A stretch of DNA of 64,000 nucleotides from Salvelinus alpinus (GCF_045679555.1 NC_092096.1:28466364-28530363), one strand, 5' to 3'; shown: positions 44,197 to 55,314, numbered from the stretch's first letter. A program made the numbers and translations. The notes: generated from the letters alone by a model not told the origin.

Positions 44197-44703
44197 TCCC
44201 TCAGTCAGACTGCACAGTGACTGTACTGCTACAGCTGGGACCTACTGCAGGTGCTGAGGGGGACGAGACAGTGACATGGAACACTGGTCACTAGAGGAGG
44301 TCAACTGTGACATGTGACATAAATAGAAAGCAATCATTCAGATCACATGACCATCCTCATCATCATCATCATGGTTATGACTTATAGTTTTTGTCATGGC
44401 CTTTTGGAATATATACAAGTTTTTGAAGTTTTGAAACACAATTACTTTCCATATGCAAAGCAAGATGTACAGAAGTAAAACAAAAGGTGCTATGACTTCA
44501 ACATTACTTCAAAGTTACAATCACTTCAGCCCCCCAAAACAAGTCCTCATATGAACCTCAACCAAATGTCTGATTTAATTGGATGTGATCTTCTAACATT
44601 ATATTAACTATTTTCATGAGCGGGATACTGACTGTTAGATCTGTGAATGAGAAATCATGCTGGGCTCAAACATAAGACACATATACACTACATACAGTAT
44701 CTA
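44197..44703. other. Type-B V 3' flank
   Basis: Shared with V5, V10 and V13 flanks (GCAGGTGCTGAGGGGGA, CTCATATGAACCTCAACCAA). Holds a CATCATCATCATCATG microsatellite near 44,358. No gene. Confidence 0.6.
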
Positions 44704-46174
44704 AACTCAGCAAAAAAAGAAACGTCCTCTCACTGTCAAATGCATTTATTTTCAGCAAACTTAACATGTGTAAATATTTGAATGAACATAACAAGATTCA
44801 ACAACTGAGACATAAACTGAACAAGTTCCACAGACATGTGACTAAAATAAATGGAATATTGTGTCCCTGATCAAAGGGCAGGTCAAAATCAAAAGTAGCA
44901 GTCAGTATCTGGTGTGGCCACCAGCTGCATTAAGTACTGCAGTGCATCTCCTCCTCATGCTGCACCAGATTTGCCAGTTCTGCTGTGAGATCTTACCCCA
45001 CTCTTCCACCAAGGCACCTGCAAGTTCCCGGACATTTCTGGGGGGAATGGCCCTAGCCCTCACCCTCCGATTCAACAGATCCCAGACGTGCTCAATTGGA
45101 TTGAGATCCGGGCTCTTTGCTGGCCGGGACAGAACACTGACATTCCTGTCTTGCAGGAAATCACGCACAGAATGAGCAGTATGGCTAGTGGCATTGTCAT
45201 GCTGGAGGATCATGTCAGGATGAGCCTGCAGGAAGGGTACCACATGAGGGAGGAGGATATCTTCCCTGTAACGCACAGAGTTGAGATTGCCTGCAATGAC
45301 AACAAGCTCAGTCCGATGATGCTGTGACACACCGCCCCAGACCATGACGGACCCTCCAACTCCAAATCGATCTCGCTCCAGAGTACAGGCCTCGGTGTAA
45401 CGCTCATTCCTTCGACGATAAACGCGAATCCGACCATCACCCCTGGTGATACAAAACCATGACTCGTTAGTGAAGAGCACTTTTTGCCAGTCCTGTCTGG
45501 TCCAGCGACGGTGGGTTTGTGCCCATAGGCGACGTTGTTGCCGGTGATGTCTGGTGAGGACCTGCCTTACAACAGGCCTACAAGCCCTCAGTCCAGCCTC
45601 TCTCAGCCTATTGTGGACAGTCTGAGCACTGATGGAGGGATTGTGCGTTCCTGGTGTAACTCGGGCAGCTGTTCTTTCCCCGCAGGTGTGATGTTCGGAT
45701 GTACCGATCCTGTGCAGGTGTTGTTACACGTGGTCTGCCACTGCGAGGACAATCAGCTGTCCGTCCTGTGTCCCTGTAGTGCTGTCTTAGGCGTCTCACA
45801 GTACGGACATTGCAATTTATTGCCCTGGCCACATCCTCATGCCTATACGCAGCATGCCTAAGGCACGCTCACGCAGATGAGCAGGGACCCTAGGCATATT
45901 TCTTTTGCTGTTTTTCAGAGTTAGTAGAAAGGCTTTTTTAGTGTCCTAAGTTTTCAGAACTGTGACTTTAACTGCCTACCGTCTGTAAGCTGTTAGTATC
46001 TTAACGACCGTTCCACAGGTGCATGTTCATTAATTGTTTATGTTTAATTGAACAAGCATGGGAAACAGTGTTTAAACCCTTTACAATGAAGATCTGTGAA
46101 GTTATTTGCATTTTTACGAATTATCTTTGAAAGTCAGGGTCCTGAAAAAGGGACGTTTCTTTTTTTGCTGAGTT
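44704..46174 (-). mobile_element. Tc1 element, full length with TA duplication; transposase broken
   Basis: 1,471 bp with terminal inverted repeats AACTCAGCAAAAAAAGAAAC and GTTTCTTTTTTTGCTGAGTT, flanked by TA. The - strand encodes a Tc1 transposase. It starts at 45,897 (MPRVPAHLRERALGMLRIGM), with a one-base loss before ARAINCNVRTVRRLRQHYRD (DNA-binding) and a second frame change near 45,600. From 45,480 the catalytic domain is open to the stop at 44,902 ([64 protein letters not shown]). It interrupts the V7 3' flank. It is recent, as few breaks are seen. Confidence 0.93.
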
Positions 46175-46214
46175 TACATAAGGTATAATTTTCATTTTAT
46201 CTGTCATTAATTAC

Positions 46215-46470
46215 ATGGTGGCATATCTGTTATGTCTCCCTCCCTGAATCCACTACAGAGGTTAAAACCAGTCACTCCCTCACATCTGGCCCAGTCCAGG
46301 GTATTTCAGACAGTGAAACTGTTCATCTGCTAGACTGGATGCTGTGGGAGTGAAACTAAAATTTACATAGACAGAGCTGGGTGGTTCTGCTTGTCCCAGA
46401 ATAGAGCTCTAATGTCACCAGATGTTCACTCTTTTCCCAGGCGATTGGAGGTAGAGAAGACTCTATGACT
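46215..46470. promoter_or_regulatory. Conserved octamer/E-box block, copy 4
   Basis: Same core as copy 3, with ATTTACAT instead of ATTTGCAT and the sequence AGAGCTCTAATGTCACCAG where others read AGAGCAGCACTGTCACCAG. Lies 3' of C2 once the 2.5-kb insertion is discounted. Confidence 0.5.
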
Positions 46471-46671
46471 ATCGTGAAGATGTGATACTTTTAATGTTAT
46501 GTGGACAACTTTTCAATCAAATGTAGCTTAATGCAGGTGTGATCATCACATTGTTAAGAGTCCAAGATATACATCAAATATTCAATAGCATTAGCTCACT
46601 GTCTGTAAAAGTCTAGAAGTCAACTGGGTCAAAAACTGAACAAGGACTATGATCTACTACATGTTGCTAGA

Positions 46672-46714
46672 CCTCACCTGTTAATCTGCGAAAATGTTAT
46701 TATTATCTTGTGTT
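46672..46714 (+). repeat. Single copy of the 37-bp unit
   Basis: CTAGACCTCACCTGTTAATC then ATTATCTTGTGTTA equals one unit of the array at 15,605-16,400 in the same position relative to the conserved block. Confidence 0.8.
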
Positions 46715-47733
46715 AGGGAGGGAAAGTTATGCTTACATGGAGAAAATTGGACGTCTCTAAAACGAAAATGGATGACCCTCACTGAACGCTTGAAAATTAA
46801 ACAAGTGACCCTCCCCTTTACCCAAAATAATAATTAAAACATAAAGTGGATAGCAGGGAATATGCCTACCGTTTACCCTCGTTTCTTGAACAGACCAGAG
46901 CTTTAGATGTGCAGTTTTATAAAGTGCTCTTCGCCCTGTAAGCATCAGGCCTCCATGGCAACGCAGGAATGTTGATAACGCACATGGCTGAAGGCCAGAA
47001 GGTTGTGGACAAGAGTAGGGGGAGAAAGATCTTTATAATAAAAGCATTGCATGGTATTTGCAGGTCAGAGAAAAATTTGCCTTTTATAAAAATTGCATGC
47101 AATTCTACATCATTTTACATATTAGCAGAATGTTTTTTTAATACCATACAAATTACCAAAATGACAGACTATAAAATGACAGAGAGATATTCTTATGTGT
47201 GCATTTTATCATGTTTCTCTATGCCAAATCACATCTTGTTTGCAACAAAACTGTCCCTGTAATGCAAATAATTCAATCTGAGATATAATTTGGAATCTGA
47301 GCACGGTAATTTCAAAAGTTGGCCTTTCCATCCCAGACTGAGTAGGTCTTCCGACGTAGCAAAATGTAAGCTTTAACTGCTGGCTACTGTTCTTCCATGG
47401 CTTAACTCAATGAAGGAAGGTTACAAGTGTTTCCCTAAAAGCTGTCTGAGTTTAAACATCTTCTAATGTACAGAATGTTCATAGTTTAATCAATCGATAG
47501 TGACAGAATTGTATTACTTCCCAAGCAAAGTCAATTTCTCAGCTTGTTTCTAGCATAAAGCATCGCTGACCAAAGAGCTGTCATAGATCACTTTATAGAT
47601 TTTTTATTTTCATCAAAACTTAAACTAACAATTGGTAGGCCTGTGCTTTTTGCAATTTACTTTAATAAAAGGTAGGCATATGGCGTACCCTCTCATGCCC
47701 CCTAATAGCCCTTCACTGACATGAGGTAGACAA

Positions 47734-47938
47734 CACTCTTAGAAAAAAATATGCTATCTAGAACCTAAAAAGGGTTCTTCGGCTGTCCACATAGGATAAC
47801 CTTTTGAATAACCCTTTTTGGTTTTAGGTAGAACCTTTTTGTAAACTCATTTCCACAGAGGGTTCTACATGAAACCAAAAAGGGTTATCCTATGGGGACA
47901 GCAGAATAACCATTTTGGAAAAAAAGATTCTAAGATTG
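47734..47938. mobile_element. Palindromic MITE
   Basis: About 205 bp folding on itself: CACTCTTAGAAAAAAA at the left and AAAAAAAGATTCTAAGATTG at the right, with inner arms AAAGGGTTCTTCGGCTGTCC and GGGTTATCCTATGGGGACAG. A common salmonid family by memory. Confidence 0.75.
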
Positions 47939-48399
47939 TAGGCTATTTAAAGCGTGCATGGTGGGTCGAGGAATTGACCGACAAATCTATGGATATTGCA
48001 GCCTATAGCCTAATTTCACTGGTCAAACGGATAGACCTACATCTTATTTCTTAAATAGGACGAAATAGGCATCAACACAAAGCCCTCTTGTTGTTAGTAA
48101 AGACTAATTGAAATGAAGACATTGAAATTAATACTTGAATTCTACTTGAATTTGCCTACTTTCAGCACCATGAGCTGTCTGACTATTGTGCCGCGACTGC
48201 TGCTTCAAGTTTCAGCACAATGTCAATGACTTGAATCTGGATTATTGTGAGGTCAATAACTCTTATGAATAGCCTACATGATGGGCAAGAAACATGTTTT
48301 TAATAAAATCAAAGTTGACTTCCAGTCCTCCTTCCAATATTTGCGCTGTCCTTATCAAACTGAACAGAACATAGGGTATAGGCTAGTCTGCACGCAATA

Positions 48400-48686
48400 T
48401 AATATTTTACTGGGTGACTTTCCCTTTTACTTATTTATTTTTTGACCCGCCTGGTCAGAGGCAGTAGGGATGACAAGAGATGTTCTTTTGATAACTGTGT
48501 GAATTGGAGTACTTTTTGTGTCAGGGAAAATGTATGGAGTAAAAAGGACATTATGTTCTTTAGGAATGTAGTGAAGTAAAAGTAAAAGTTGCCATAAATA
48601 TAAAAAGTAAAGTAAAGTACAGATACCGCCAAAAACTACTTAAGTAGTACTTTAAAGTATTTTTTCTTAAGTACTTTATACCACTG
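48400..48686 (-). mobile_element. Truncated copy of the 34,565 hAT-type MITE
   Basis: Shares TTTTACTGGGTGACTTTC and AGTAGTACTTTAAAGTATTT and ends ATACCACTG. Left part only partly preserved. Confidence 0.7.
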
Positions 48687-49421
48687 ACTAGGTCTAATCA
48701 AAAATTGCTTTCAGAAGAAGCCTTTGACTCTCCTCCTGAACTGTAACCATAGGCCTACACAGCACAGCCATTGGTTAGCCAGCACACAACACGTTTTTCA
48801 TCAGCAAGCATAGAGAAGGCCGGGGCTCAGGTTTGAAATATCCATTGCGATGTGTAATGCAGCATAGTTTTATTTACACCATCCCAACAGCTATCTTAGA
48901 AATAGAACTTTGCACTGTGCTTCTCTGAGCATACACTTCGTAGCCTATAGCCTCTAGGCTAGGGATCATTTGATTGAGAACACACTAAATAGCCTATAGG
49001 CGCACTTGATTATCAGGGGCGGCATCGGATACACATCGATATACTGTATAGCCTAATAAGCAACTAATTCTAAAACACTGAGAAATACACACATTTCATG
49101 AAATGCAAATTACATGACCCTCCCCTGGACTAAATTGAAAAAACTAAACTAAACCCTTCCCTTGAGTTAAATTGAAAAAGCATGAACCCATTTTCCACCA
49201 GGTACAAATTCTGCACATTTCGATCCATCCCTTACAATAAACTACTGGTTGATGACAACGCAGTTAGAACATAAATTACTAAGCAATGACATTTAGGTCT
49301 GATAGTTTTAAAAGAAACTGTGAATCAGGCTTCATTAATATATGTCTACATCATTCAACATGTACAACTAAAGTCTAATTATTCAAAGAGACAATTAAAA
49401 TATTTGTTCCAAAGCGAAATC

Positions 49422-49427
49422 TTTATT
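49422..49427 (-). terminator. C2 polyadenylation signal
   Basis: AATAAA on the - strand, about 230 bp past the C2 stop, in the same context as C1. Confidence 0.7.
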
Positions 49428-49654
49428 TTCATCAAAGCAAACATTCCTACAGTATCTGATAGTAATAAAACAGAACTCATCAAATCTAACACTGAAACAA
49501 CCTCAGTCTACAGAGATGATTGACACATGAACTCAAGCAAAGCCCTCTGTTAGTCTACATGTGATCAATAAGACAGAGAACATCTGATCTCAGAACAGAG
49601 TCAAAGCAGAGGAACCAGCAGCCTCTCTCCACAGGAGTGTGTGACTGAGGGGTT

Positions 49655-49971
49655 CTACCCAGAACAGTCAGCCCTCCTTAGGGTCTTGGTGACTGGAGTC
49701 TGGGATTTCTGCTGGGCTTCACAGGTCACCTCTCCTGCCTTGGTCCACTCCTGGCCAGTGAGAGTCAGGGTGCTGCTCCAGCTGTACAGACCATCCTTTT
49801 CCAGGAACCTGCAACTGTCCTCCTGCTTCTTGCTGGACCCGTCCACTTTCCAGCTCAAGGTCCAGTCTGAGGGGAAACCCTTGTTGGCCAAACATGTCAG
49901 TGTGGCTGTTGTTGTACTGGACAGCTCCTCACTAGAGGGGGGCAGGACGGTGAGGGTGGGGGAACTGTTAC
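49655..49971 (-). CDS. C2: IgL constant-domain exon with an extra cysteine
   Basis: A 317-bp exon, same length and phase as C1: [78 protein letters not shown]. It differs from C1 mainly in one loop, [14 protein letters not shown], where C1 reads [14 protein letters not shown]. This adds a cysteine besides the domain pair and the terminal Cys. The coding sequence is intact with acceptor and poly(A) signal. However, J1/J2-like segments are deleted from its upstream intron, and the only nearby J (J3) has no donor. It may therefore be expressed only by splicing from a distant J, or not at all. Confidence 0.93.
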
Positions 49972-50898
49972 CTGGAACAAACAGATCACATCAACTAAGT
50001 AACTCCATCAAGTACAGCTACAGTAAGAGATTATCTTCAGCAAAGGACACAACAAAATAAAGTGAATTGGAAATGCCTTCTAAATATGAATGTTAAAGTT
50101 AGATTGTTTAGAATATGTGGAGAAACACTAAAGTAATATGATACAGCAGATTTACAAACCAAACAAGTATAACGTGTTTAAATAACTAGAGTTACTAGTC
50201 ATACAGTGAAGATCACTCATACAGAATCAGAATCAACACAGATACACTTTAACATCTTCCAGGTAGAACAAAACACTTCATATAAGCTGTTTATAGATCA
50301 ATAAAAAAAATGGAATTGTGTCTAAAATCCAGATATGAGTCATTTTTCCTTCCTCTGTGTATCAGGTTCTCCTAGTCTTCTCCTAATATATTCCTTTATT
50401 AAACATGTTGATCTCACATTTAACAGTGGTGGTAAAGTCACAGAGGACAGACTACACTACCAGAGGAAGTATTCACTAACTGATTAGAGGAACTTATATG
50501 AGAGACCAAGCATGAGTGAACAGACAGTTCATTATATCTGATCATCATCAGAATAACAATATAATGGTGGTGTGACATAAAAGTTGCTGTACATTAGGGA
50601 TCTGAGTAAACACTTGCTGTTTTACTATATTAAATAAAGCACAATCAGGATAAAATACATTCTAATGATAAGAGCCTACTAAAAAGTGAAATATATTTGA
50701 ATAATACAAGTCCAATATGCAAAACAAGATGTAGAGAAGTAAAGAAAATTGTGGTGATGTTACATCAACATCATCCCCCCTAGATACAATCTCCATATGT
50801 ACCACAGAAATCTCTAAAAACATATAGCCTCAGTATTTTTTCTGGAGAAGATGATAACATATCATAACGTTGTTCAGTAGCGTGATTAAATGTCTTTT
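49972..50898 (-). other. Sequence between C2 and J3: fused flanks
   Basis: 49,972-50,210 matches the C1 intron. At GTTACTAGTCATAC|AGTGAAGATCACTC it jumps to the sequence beyond J2 (23,125). From about 50,790 it matches the second-isotype intron (ATCTCTAAAAACATATAGCC; compare 41,868). No gene. Confidence 0.75.
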
Positions 50899-50936
50899 TT
50901 ATCAGCACCAGTTTTGTGCCGCTTCCAAAAGTCCAC
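50899..50936 (-). CDS. J3 segment with good RSS but no GT splice donor
   Basis: It encodes WTFGSGTKLVLIK. RSS: heptamer 50,937-50,943, 23-bp spacer, nonamer GGTTTTTGT at 50,967-50,975. Where J1 and J2 have A|GTAAGT, J3 reads ATAAAAAAGACATT, with no GT. The nearest GT lies more than 25 bp on, in AACGTTATG. The J could rearrange, but its transcript is unlikely to splice normally. Its flanks match the second-isotype intron at 41,890-42,050, not those of J1/J2. Confidence 0.88.
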
Positions 50937-51004
50937 CACAGTGATTCATTCTGGTGAAGTCGCCGTACAAAAACCTCCTTCACACAAGAGTGAGAACCTT
51001 CCTG

Positions 51005-51300
51005 CAGAGCACTCTCAGTACCACCCTGATAGTACTAGTATATATATATATATACACACAACAGGGACTGATAGTACTGAAGTACTAGTATAATACAACA
51101 AGGACTGATAGTACTGAAGTATGGGTATAATAAAATAGGGACTGATAGTACTAGTATATATATATATATATGCACAACAGGAACTGATCAAACTGAACTA
51201 CTAGTATAACGCAGTAGGGACTCATAGTACTGCATTACTAGTATAATGCAAAAGGGACTCATAGTACTGCATTACTAGTATAATACAATAGGTGAGGTAT
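51005..51300. repeat. Imperfect tandem repeat with TA microsatellites
   Basis: Five to six copies of a phrase such as GGGACTGATAGTACTGAAGT followed by ACTAGTATAATACAA. Two carry TATATATATATA runs (51,038 and 51,155). About one copy lies at 42,020-42,065, so this array too has grown in only one paralog. Confidence 0.8.
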
Positions 51301-51535
51301 CCTGATAATAGATGATGTGTGCCAGCACAGAGGGATAGAGCAACATGTGAGTTATGTTTTAGTAAGGTTGTCCTCTTAGCGTTCATAACATCAGTTATCA
51401 ACTATACCACAGAAACGGAACGTAAATCACAGAGAAAATATTTTGTGGTGGCAGCTGCAGAGAAGTATTTGGGTATACGAGAGTAGACTTCAGAAGAGTT
51501 ATTATTATATTTGTTGTCGCTAATTTTGTGATATC
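51301..51535. other. No recognised feature
   Basis: Unique-looking AT-rich sequence without V, J or repeat similarity that I can see. Confidence 0.4.
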
Positions 51536-51850
51536 CAAGTGGAAGTTACAGTCTTGTCCGATCGCTGCAACTCCCCTATGGACTCAAAGGTCGAGAGCCA
51601 TGCGTCCTCCAAAACACAACCCTGCGAAGCCGCACTGCTCCTTGACACACTCTTCGCTTAACCCGGAAGCTAGCCACACCAACGTGTCATCACGGAAACA
51701 CCGTAACAGCTGGCGACCGAAGTCGGCTGGCAGTCGCCCGGCCCGCCACAAGGAGTTGCTAGAGCGCGATGGGACAAGGAAATCCCGGCCGGCCAAACCC
51801 TCCCCAACCCGGACGACACTGGGTCAATTGTGCGCCGCCTCGTGGGTCTC
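51536..51850 (-). mobile_element. SINE fragment, reverse orientation
   Basis: CAAAACACAACCCTGCGAAG, TTAACCCGGAAGCTAGCC and GGCCAAACCCTCCCCAACCC, then CAATTGTGCGCCGCC, form the body of the SINE family also at 52,388. The tRNA-like head is missing. Confidence 0.65.
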
Positions 51851-52250
51851 ACTTCATCAGTAGTCATCATACTGGAAACCATTGGTACACACTCACACAT
51901 TGTTTGGCTCTTCATCCCAAGCAGGGTCGTTCCGTTCGGCTCTTCCCGAGCAGTGTCACACTCATCCAGTCTCTTCTCCCCAGACACAGCAGTGGTAGTT
52001 GTGTGGTGGACCACAGCCTGGGGCACCTGTCCTCTCCCGCTGCTGGCTTGAATGTCCTGAACATTGTCTGAGAGCTGCCTTTGTGCAGGGCAGCTCATTA
52101 ACCCCAATACTCCTCAGGTGTGGGGGGCGTGGCTCAGGTCCCTAACTAACACACTCATTCCCTCATTCACTCAATGAGAAGAGCACTCAAAAGGAGTTAA
52201 CCAATTCAAAGGAAGTCAATCAAACAAGTAAATAAGAATTAAATCAAAAC
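51851..52250. other. No recognised feature
   Basis: Moderately GC-rich; no conserved frame on either strand. Possibly unrecognised repeat. Confidence 0.35.
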
Positions 52251-52254
52251 ACAG

Positions 52255-52385
52255 CACACGATAGGACTAAATAAATATTAAAGGACTTCTAAATAAATAC
52301 ATTCTAAATAAATACATTCCATATAACTTCATTCTATATAAATACATTCTATATTAATACATTCTATGTAAATACATTCTAAATC
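52255..52385. repeat. Short tandem repeat, about 17-bp unit
   Basis: Units such as ATAAATACATTCTATAT repeat about six times with variation. Confidence 0.75.
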
Positions 52386-52387
52386 AA

Positions 52388-52600
52388 GGAAATCCAGGCT
52401 GGCCAAACCCTCCCCTAACCCGGACGACACTGGTACAATTGTGCGCCGCCTCATGGGTCTCACAGTCACAGCTGTGACACAGCCTGGGATCAAACCCGGG
52501 TCTGAAGTGACACCTCAAGCACTGTGATGCAGTGCCTTAGAAACCTGCGACACAGAGTCTTAGACCGCTGCGCCACTCAGGAGGCCCACTTCAGCGGAGT
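52388..52600 (-). mobile_element. tRNA-derived SINE, reverse orientation
   Basis: Read on the -: GAGTGGCGCAGCGGTCTAAG (box A region) then a box-B-like GTTTGATCCC, and a body ending CGTCCGGGTTAGGGGAGG. Same family as 12,446. Confidence 0.8.
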
Positions 52601-53030
52601 TACAGGGTGTGTTGAGGGGTGGTGTCCCATCTTGCCAGGCCATTGGCATGGTGCAGGAGCAGATAGGGTCAAAGTAGTGGAATGGGGTAGTGGGTTTTAA
52701 TGTGTAGGTGGTAGCTGAAGAGAAGTACCTGGGTGTACCAGATATTACTGCAGATATTACTGCAGATATATGCAGATATTACTGTCCCACTGTTCATGGG
52801 ACAGTGTTTTTATGAAATAGTTGTATATAGGTGTAGGGTTAGTTGGTGTGTAAGTTTTTCCTTTTAGGAACAGGAATAATAAAGATAATGTAATGAAGAT
52901 GGCCTCACAATTTAGTACAGTAGGTGGCAGTTTATACACCCTTAAATTGAATGCAATCCTCCAACCCAATCCAGAAGAAGAAGAGGAGCTCTTCAACTAC
53001 AGCAGCACATGCTTCAGTGTTCTAACAGCA
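52601..53030. other. V8 upstream region, no octamer
   Basis: Contains a repeated GCAGATATTACT (52,745-52,795). Directly before the V8 promoter core, AGAAGAAGAAGAGGAGCTCTTC replaces the expected octamer sequence; a similar AAGAAGAAGAAG stretch lies before V9 at 54,609. Confidence 0.5.
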
Positions 53031-53101
53031 TTTATATCCCTGTGAGTTTAACACTCCGTGACTGAGAGCTGTCCTTCATGACAACAGAACCCACAACAAC
53101 C

Positions 53102-53527
53102 ATGACTTTTATCACCATCTTCATCTGGACATTTGCCTTCTGCTTTCAAAGTTAACATTATCAGAATTTATTGTTGAAAAATAATTGAATCTACACAAAG
53201 GTATAACATACAGTATATTCATGTTAATATTTATTTTCCTAACTATTGATTATTATATGTGATATTTCTTGGATAGAAATGTATTTATTATTTTCAGAAT
53301 CCAGAGGACAGATCACTGTGACTCAGACTCCTTCAGTGGAAACTGTTCTACCAGGACAGATGGTCTCCTTATTTATCGAGGAAGTACTCTTATTTCTGGG
53401 ACTCCATCTACAATCAGTGGCAGTGGATCTGGGAGTGACTTCACTCTGACCATCAGTGGAGTCCAGGCTGAAGATGCAGGAGATTACTGCTGTCAGTGTG
53501 CACGCCTTGTAAGTGCCTGGGTGTTCA
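53102..53527 (+). pseudogene. V8: IgL V pseudogene with CDR1-FR2 deletion
   Basis: Leader exon 53,102-53,150 ([16 protein letters not shown]) with donor A|GTTAAC. V exon 53,298-53,527 starts [20 protein letters not shown]. About 110 bp are lost between FR1 (GACAGATGGTCTCC) and the end of FR2 (TTATTTATCGAGG), removing the first cysteine, CDR1 and W41 and shifting the frame. FR3 onward is intact in the second frame ([20 protein letters not shown]). RSS: CACAGTG 53,528-53,534, ACAAAAACC 53,547-53,555. TATA TTTATAT at 53,031 but no octamer. Dead, yet RAG-competent. Confidence 0.93.
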
Positions 53528-53555
53528 CACAGTGATATAGAGACGTACAAAAACC

Positions 53556-54682
53556 TCTCTCAGATTTCACAGTAACTGCACTAGTTGAGTGTGACTGTAG
53601 GTGCTGTGGGGGAAGACACAGTGACATGGAACACTGACTGAACTTAAATACAGTGAGCTAAATATATCAGTGATGCTGACAGTAATGTCAACTCACCCAC
53701 CCTCATGTTAAATCATTCCTTAAGTGATAACACCCATATGTCCAGATTGCATTAGTATTCCTCCTATTTTGCGGTAGTTCATATGTAAACATTGCCTTTA
53801 CATGTCACATAATACGTTAAATGGACTCTGTGCAACAAGAGTGTCTCACATCATTTCAGAACAAAAAACCCAGTCTCTGTAAGATCCCTCTGTCAGGTAA
53901 TGAATTTCAAGCAAAGATTCAACCATATTTATTGAGATGGTATAACAAAGTTATAAGCCCCTAAAACAATGTGAGGTTCTGTCAAGGGCAAGACCTCTCT
54001 CCTGCTAGAACCTTCCAGCACCCTGCTAGACTCTAATTTAGCCCAGTTAAACCTAGTTTACCAATCAGGGCCATGATTGCCTGGACAATCAGCCCTAACC
54101 TTTAAAATGCTGCTGCTCACACAAACCTCTTCAACAGGTCTCTTACACGGAGGAGGTGGAAATAGTTGTAGGAGTTGAGCTGAGGAAGCTACGGCAGTGG
54201 ATGACCCAGAGCCTGAGAATGTCATTGAGGGATCCTGATACACTGATCCGGTAGAAGGTGTATTTTGAGGCATTTATTGTGCAGGTGATAAATTAAACTG
54301 CTCAAATGAACAAGAAATCCAAGAAACTGGACATAATTGCATCTGCAGCTGAAAGGTTTTAGGGTGTTCAGGAAGTAACAGCCGAAGCATTGCAGGGAAT
54401 ACTGTCTGAAGATGTTTCTCCCTGCCAGCCCCCTGAGACTGTGTAGGGACCTGATTAGACAGGTGACTTTGACCTATGGAGTACATAGATATTTGTTGAT
54501 TTTATTTTAGGAACATTTTCACCTCTCTCCCTTTTTTCAACATAAATTAAGTGCAGTAATACACCTTTTTGGGGGGGGGGGTTGTAGTCTGAAAAAAAAA
54601 CTAAAATAAGAAGAAGAAGAAGAACCTCTTCAACTACAGTTTCCTAGTAGGACCAAAAAAGTAAGTTTGCATAGAGAGGACA
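53556..54682. other. V8-V9 intergenic, paralogous to the V5 upstream flank
   Basis: 53,690-54,130 matches 37,690-38,300 without the MITE found there. A G run (54,572) and AAGAAGAAGAAGAAG follow. No gene. Confidence 0.6.
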
Positions 54683-54728
54683 CTTTGCATTGGCAGCACA
54701 CGCTTCAGTGCTCTGGTAGTGTTTATAG
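54683..54728 (+). promoter_or_regulatory. V9 promoter
   Basis: CTTTGCAT (54,683-54,690), a second TTTGCAT at 54,666, and TTTATAG (54,722). Confidence 0.75.
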
Positions 54729-54800
54729 CCCTGTGAGTTTAAGAGACACTTCATGACTGAGAGCTGTCCTTCATGACAACAGAACCCACCACAACCCACA

Positions 54801-55286
54801 ATGACTTTTATCCCCATATTCATCTGGACACTTGTTTTCTGCTTCCAAGGTTACACATTTTTGAAAGAATTAATCCTACACTATCGACATGCATATCAAT
54901 GTTACTATTTCTTTCAAAAGGATTCATTACTATATGTAATATTTCATTTATATAAATGTTTTTATTCTCTGTTTCAGAATCCAGAGGACAGTACACTGTG
55001 ACACAGACTCCTGCAGTGAAAGCTGTTGTCCCAGGACAGACAGTCACTCTGAACTGTAAAACCAGCAGTGATGTGCATGGTGGTTACTTTCTAGCCTGGT
55101 ATCAACAGAAACCTGGAGGAGCTCCTAAACTCCTTATTTACTATGCTACAACACTTCAGTCTGGGACTCCATCTAGATTCAGTGGTAGTGGATCTGGTAG
55201 TGACTTCACTCTGACCATCAGTGAAGTCCAGGCTGAAGATGCAGGAGATTACTACTGTCAGAGTTACCACAGTGGTGATGTGTTCA
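54801..55286 (+). CDS. V9: open IgL V gene
   Basis: Leader exon 54,801-54,849 ([16 protein letters not shown]), donor G|GTTACA. V exon 54,978-55,286: [104 protein letters not shown] 55,287-55,293, 12-bp spacer, ACTAAAACC 55,306-55,314 (one mismatch). An extra heptamer CACAGTG lies inside the CDR3 codons (55,269). V9 is the closest relative of the body of the mosaic V11. Complete and likely functional. Confidence 0.95.
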
Positions 55287-55314
55287 CACAGTGATACAGA
55301 GTCGTACTAAAACC

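Larger units (their letters stand above)
46715..49240. other. 2.5-kb unidentified insertion carrying two MITEs
   Basis: In the C1 copy of this flank LINE A sits at the corresponding place; here a different sequence does. Near both ends it contains related phrases (GATGACCCTCACTG and TACATGACCCTCCCCTGG). No conserved protein is encoded; long frames are AT-rich and unrecognised. Contained elements: a palindromic MITE at 47,734 and a hAT-type MITE fragment at 48,400. Confidence 0.4.
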
